From: Micromonospora sp. NBC_01813
Lineage (GTDB): Bacteria > Actinomycetota > Actinomycetes > Mycobacteriales > Micromonosporaceae
Direction of reading: 5' to 3'
Length of the DNA: 64,000 bases
Assembly (NCBI RefSeq): GCF_035917335.1
Contig: NZ_CP109067.1
Coordinates: 6,013,001-6,077,000 of the forward strand
The translations under genes and the position numbers were made by a program. Positions 61,732 to 64,000 of the stretch are shown here, piece after piece (the first letter of the stretch is position 1; every line of letters begins with the position of its first letter). The notes under the pieces are model-generated. The model saw nothing but the letters and a program-made list of their open reading frames with translations. It did not search any database and was not told the origin of the DNA.

Positions 61732-62238
61732 GTGCAGACCGACCCACCAACCGGCCCTGACGCCGAACTCATCGCCCTCGGCAAGCAGTTCGGTGCCTTC
61801 CACCGGGCGGTGCACCTGTTCTACCAGCGGCTACGGTTCGATCCGCCGCTGGAGCGGGCGGCGTACACGCTGCTCGTGCGGATCGCCGGCGAGCAGCCGA
61901 CCCGGCTCAGTCTCCTCGCCGAGGATCTGGGGCTGGACCTGTCGACGATCAGCCGCCAGGTCGCCGCGCTGGAAGCCGCCGGCCTGGCCACCCGGACGCC
62001 GGACCCGAGCGACCGACGGGCCAGCGTGATCGCGCCGACCGAGCTCGGCTGGCAGGTGTTCACCCGCAACCGGGCGATCTGGGTGGACGCCGTGCGCGAC
62101 CTGCTCACCGACTGGACGCCGGACGAGATGGCCGAGTTCCAACGCCTGCTCACCCGGCTGAACGAGACGATAACCACCCGATACGGGGGAACGGACCCAG
62201 CGGATCGCTGTCTGCGGGTGGAAGAGGAGAAACCGTGA
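61732..62238 (+). CDS. MarR-family transcriptional regulator
   Basis: 168 aa. Winged helix with L-S-L-L-A-E-D-L-G-L-D-L-S-T-I-S-R-Q-V-A-A-L-E (about 54-76) and the wing D-P-S-D-R-R-A-S-V-I (about 84-93). It probably represses itself and the following MFS gene, released by a small-molecule ligand. Start GTG 61732 (AAGG 5 bases upstream) or GTG 61720. Its stop overlaps the MFS start by 4 bases. Confidence 0.9.
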   Translation: MQTDPPTGPDAELIALGKQFGAFHRAVHLFYQRLRFDPPLERAAYTLLVRIAGEQPTRLSLLAEDLGLDLSTISRQVAALEAAGLATRTPDPSDRRASVIAPTELGWQVFTRNRAIWVDAVRDLLTDWTPDEMAEFQRLLTRLNETITTRYGGTDPADRCLRVEEEKP

Positions 62239-63818
62239 CAACCACCGAGGAACGGGTCGCACCCGCCCTCAGCCAGCGGCAGATCATGCTGCTGATGGCC
62301 AGCCTGATGACCGGCATGCTGTTGGCCGCGCTGGATCAGACCATCGTCGGCGTGGCGCTGCCCACGATCGTCGGCGAGTTGGGCGGGATCAACCACTACT
62401 CGTGGGTGGTGACCGCGTACCTGCTCGCCTCGACGGCGTCGACCCCGCTCTACGGCAAGACCGCCGACCTGCTGGGTCGACGCCCGGTGTTCCTCTTCGC
62501 GATCGGGACGTTCCTGCTCGGCTCGCTGCTGGCCGGCATGTCGCAGGACATGACGCAGCTGATCGTCACCCGCGCGATCCAGGGTATCGGCGCCGGCGGT
62601 CTGATGACGTTGGCGTTCACCATCATCTCCGACGTGGTCTCGCCGCGGGAGCGCGGTCGCTACCAGGGACTGTTCGGCGCGGTCTTCGGCTTGTCCTCGG
62701 TGGCCGGCCCGCTCGCCGGCGGCTACTTCGCGGAGACCAACTGGCGGTGGATCTTCTACATCAACGTGCCGCTGGCGATCGTCGCGATGGTCATCTGCTG
62801 GTTCGTGATGCGGCTGATCCCGTTCCAACGGCGGGACCACGCAATCGACTGGCTCGGCGCGACGCTGCTGGTCGCCGGGGTCAGCGCGATCCTGCTGGGG
62901 CTGAGCTGGGGTGGCGGCGAGTACGCCTGGAGCTCCCCGACGATCATCGGGCTGTTCGTCGCCGGAGCTGTGCTGTCCCTGCTCTTCCTGGCGCAGGAGT
63001 CCCGGGTCGCCGAGCCGATCCTGCCGCTGAAGCTGTTCCGCGAGCGCACCGTCGCACTGGCCAACGCGGCCGGCTTCGTACTCGGCCTGGTGATGTTCGG
63101 CTCGATCATCTTCATTCCGCTGTACCTGCAGATCGTCAAGGGTGCCTCGCCGACCGCCAGCGGTCTGCTGATGCTGCCGATGATGGCCGGCATCATCGTC
63201 ACCTCGGTGGTCGCGGGGCGGGCGATGACCCGCTACGGCCGGTACAAGTGGTTCCCGGTGGCCGGCTCGGTCTCGTTGGTCACCGGCGGTCTGCTCTTCA
63301 CCCAGCTGGAGGTCGACACCTCGTTGTGGCTGGCGTTCCTGATGATGGTGATCATCGGTGTCGGGCTGGGACTGTCGATGCAGTCGCTGGTCCTCGCCGT
63401 GCAGAACGCGATTCCGCTGCGGGACCTGGGCGCCGGCACCTCGGCGGTGACGTTCTTCCGGTCGCTGGGCGGCTCGTTCGGGGTGGCGATCCTCGGTGCG
63501 GTGCTCAACTCGCGGCTCAACGGGGAGCTGGCCGAACGGATTCCGGGGGCGATCGCCCAGCTACCACCGGACCAGGCCGCCGAGGTGGCCGCCGCCGGGG
63601 GCGCGGAGATCTCGATCGACCAGCCGTCGGCGATCCTCGCCCTGCCTGATCCGGTACGCGAGGCGATCCAGTACGCGTTCGTCGAGTCGCTGCACACCGT
63701 GTTCCTGGTGACCGGGCTGGTCGGGCTGATCGCCGTGGCCATCACGCTGGTGCTGCCCGACCGCGAGTTGCGTAGCGGGGTGGAGGAGGCCAGCTCCCCC
63801 GCCGACCTGGCCGCCTGA
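62235..63818 (+). CDS. MFS multidrug efflux transporter, DHA2 (14-TM) type
   Basis: 527 aa. The N-terminal motif L-D-Q-T-I-V-G-V-A-L-P-T-I (motif D1), G-K-x-A-D-L-L-G-R-R (motif A, about 75-84) and R-A-I-Q-G-I-G-A-G-G-L (motif B, about 115) are typical of EmrB/QacA drug:H+ antiporters, with 14 hydrophobic segments visible. Coupled to the MarR regulator by a GTGA overlap, so expression is probably drug-inducible. Confidence 0.92.
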   Translation: MTTTEERVAPALSQRQIMLLMASLMTGMLLAALDQTIVGVALPTIVGELGGINHYSWVVTAYLLASTASTPLYGKTADLLGRRPVFLFAIGTFLLGSLLAGMSQDMTQLIVTRAIQGIGAGGLMTLAFTIISDVVSPRERGRYQGLFGAVFGLSSVAGPLAGGYFAETNWRWIFYINVPLAIVAMVICWFVMRLIPFQRRDHAIDWLGATLLVAGVSAILLGLSWGGGEYAWSSPTIIGLFVAGAVLSLLFLAQESRVAEPILPLKLFRERTVALANAAGFVLGLVMFGSIIFIPLYLQIVKGASPTASGLLMLPMMAGIIVTSVVAGRAMTRYGRYKWFPVAGSVSLVTGGLLFTQLEVDTSLWLAFLMMVIIGVGLGLSMQSLVLAVQNAIPLRDLGAGTSAVTFFRSLGGSFGVAILGAVLNSRLNGELAERIPGAIAQLPPDQAAEVAAAGGAEISIDQPSAILALPDPVREAIQYAFVESLHTVFLVTGLVGLIAVAITLVLPDRELRSGVEEASSPADLAA

Positions 63819-63864
63819 CCCGCCCCGCCCTGGCTCCCCGCCCTGATTCCCCGCCCTGGTTCCC

Positions 63865-63928
63865 CGACGATCTTGCAGTTATCGAGAGCATTTGTCCAAA
63901 ATGTCCATCGATAAGTGCAAGATCGTCG
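63865..63928. repeat. Palindromic intergenic repeat (21-bp arms)
   Basis: 63865-63885 and 63908-63928 are inverted copies with one mismatch (core ACGATCTTGCA) around a 22-base centre. It follows the MFS gene by 46 bases. It could act as a terminator and looks like a dispersed REP/MITE-type element. Confidence 0.65.
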
Positions 63929-63938
63929 TGATCTTGGC

Positions 63939-63967
63939 GGGGGCGGGGGCGGGGGCTGGGGCGGGGG
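63939..63967 (+). other. G-run array with G-quadruplex potential
   Basis: Five runs of four or five G separated by one or two bases (GGGGGC repeated, then CT, GGGG, C, GGGGG) on the plus strand, directly after the palindromic repeat. Confidence 0.55.
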
Positions 63968-64000
63968 AGAGGGCGGCGGCGGGGGTCACTTGAGGACGAG

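Overview
The window is high-GC actinomycete DNA, most likely from the Micromonosporaceae. Support for this: dense GC-rich codons; paired helix-turn-helix/DUF5753 and DUF397 genes; a PSP1-family gene next to tRNA-Thr; an actinobacterial IS4-type element; and several TANNNT boxes placed 7-8 nt before a start codon, the pattern of leaderless transcripts. Genus-level assignment is inference.

Layout. 1-8.4 kb: chromosomal-looking genes (PSP1 protein, a HTH/DUF397 locus, a metallophosphoesterase). The HTH-DUF397-phosphoesterase junction has been duplicated twice and then cut up by a 1531-bp IS4-family element and the remains of an IS5-like transposase. 8531-8603: tRNA-Thr(CGT). 8.57-39.76 kb: a genomic island bounded by a 38-bp direct repeat of the tRNA 3' end. 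It contains a complete nonribosomal-peptide-type gene cluster and no recognisable integrase. 39.8-52.4 kb: an accessory stretch with small stress or regulatory genes, broken genes (Ser/Thr kinase, ArsR, transposase) and two NarL-type two-component systems, one with its kinase split by a second copy of the same IS. 52.4-56.5 kb: a surface module of collagen-like protein, TPR lipoprotein and a glycosyltransferase-methyltransferase fusion. 56.8-63.8 kb: Hsp20, a glycosyltransferase/heptose gene group and a MarR-MFS drug-efflux pair. The last 200 bases hold a palindromic repeat and a G-run array.

How the island works together (inference from families). A long minus-strand operon with many 1- to 8-base overlaps encodes a methyltransferase, a free carrier protein, a tRNA-synthetase-like amino acid:carrier-protein ligase, an acyl-CoA dehydrogenase, a short pyruvate-kinase-like protein, a putative Fe/2-oxoglutarate oxygenase, an adenylate-kinase-like protein, a radical SAM enzyme, two NTP_transf_5 nucleotidyltransferase-like proteins and a PLP enzyme. 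Further on are a HAD phosphatase, a GT8-like glycosyltransferase, MbtH and a free-standing condensation protein. The plus strand carries NRPS1 (C-A-T-TE, serine code), NRPS2 (A-T-C-A-T, glycine-like code then an unassigned one), an ectoine/proline-hydroxylase-like dioxygenase and a heterodimeric ABC exporter. The simplest reading is a carrier-bound, oxidised amino-acid unit joined by the free condensation protein to a Gly-X-Ser peptide that is further modified and exported. I know of no described cluster with this gene combination, and it is the main candidate for a new system here.
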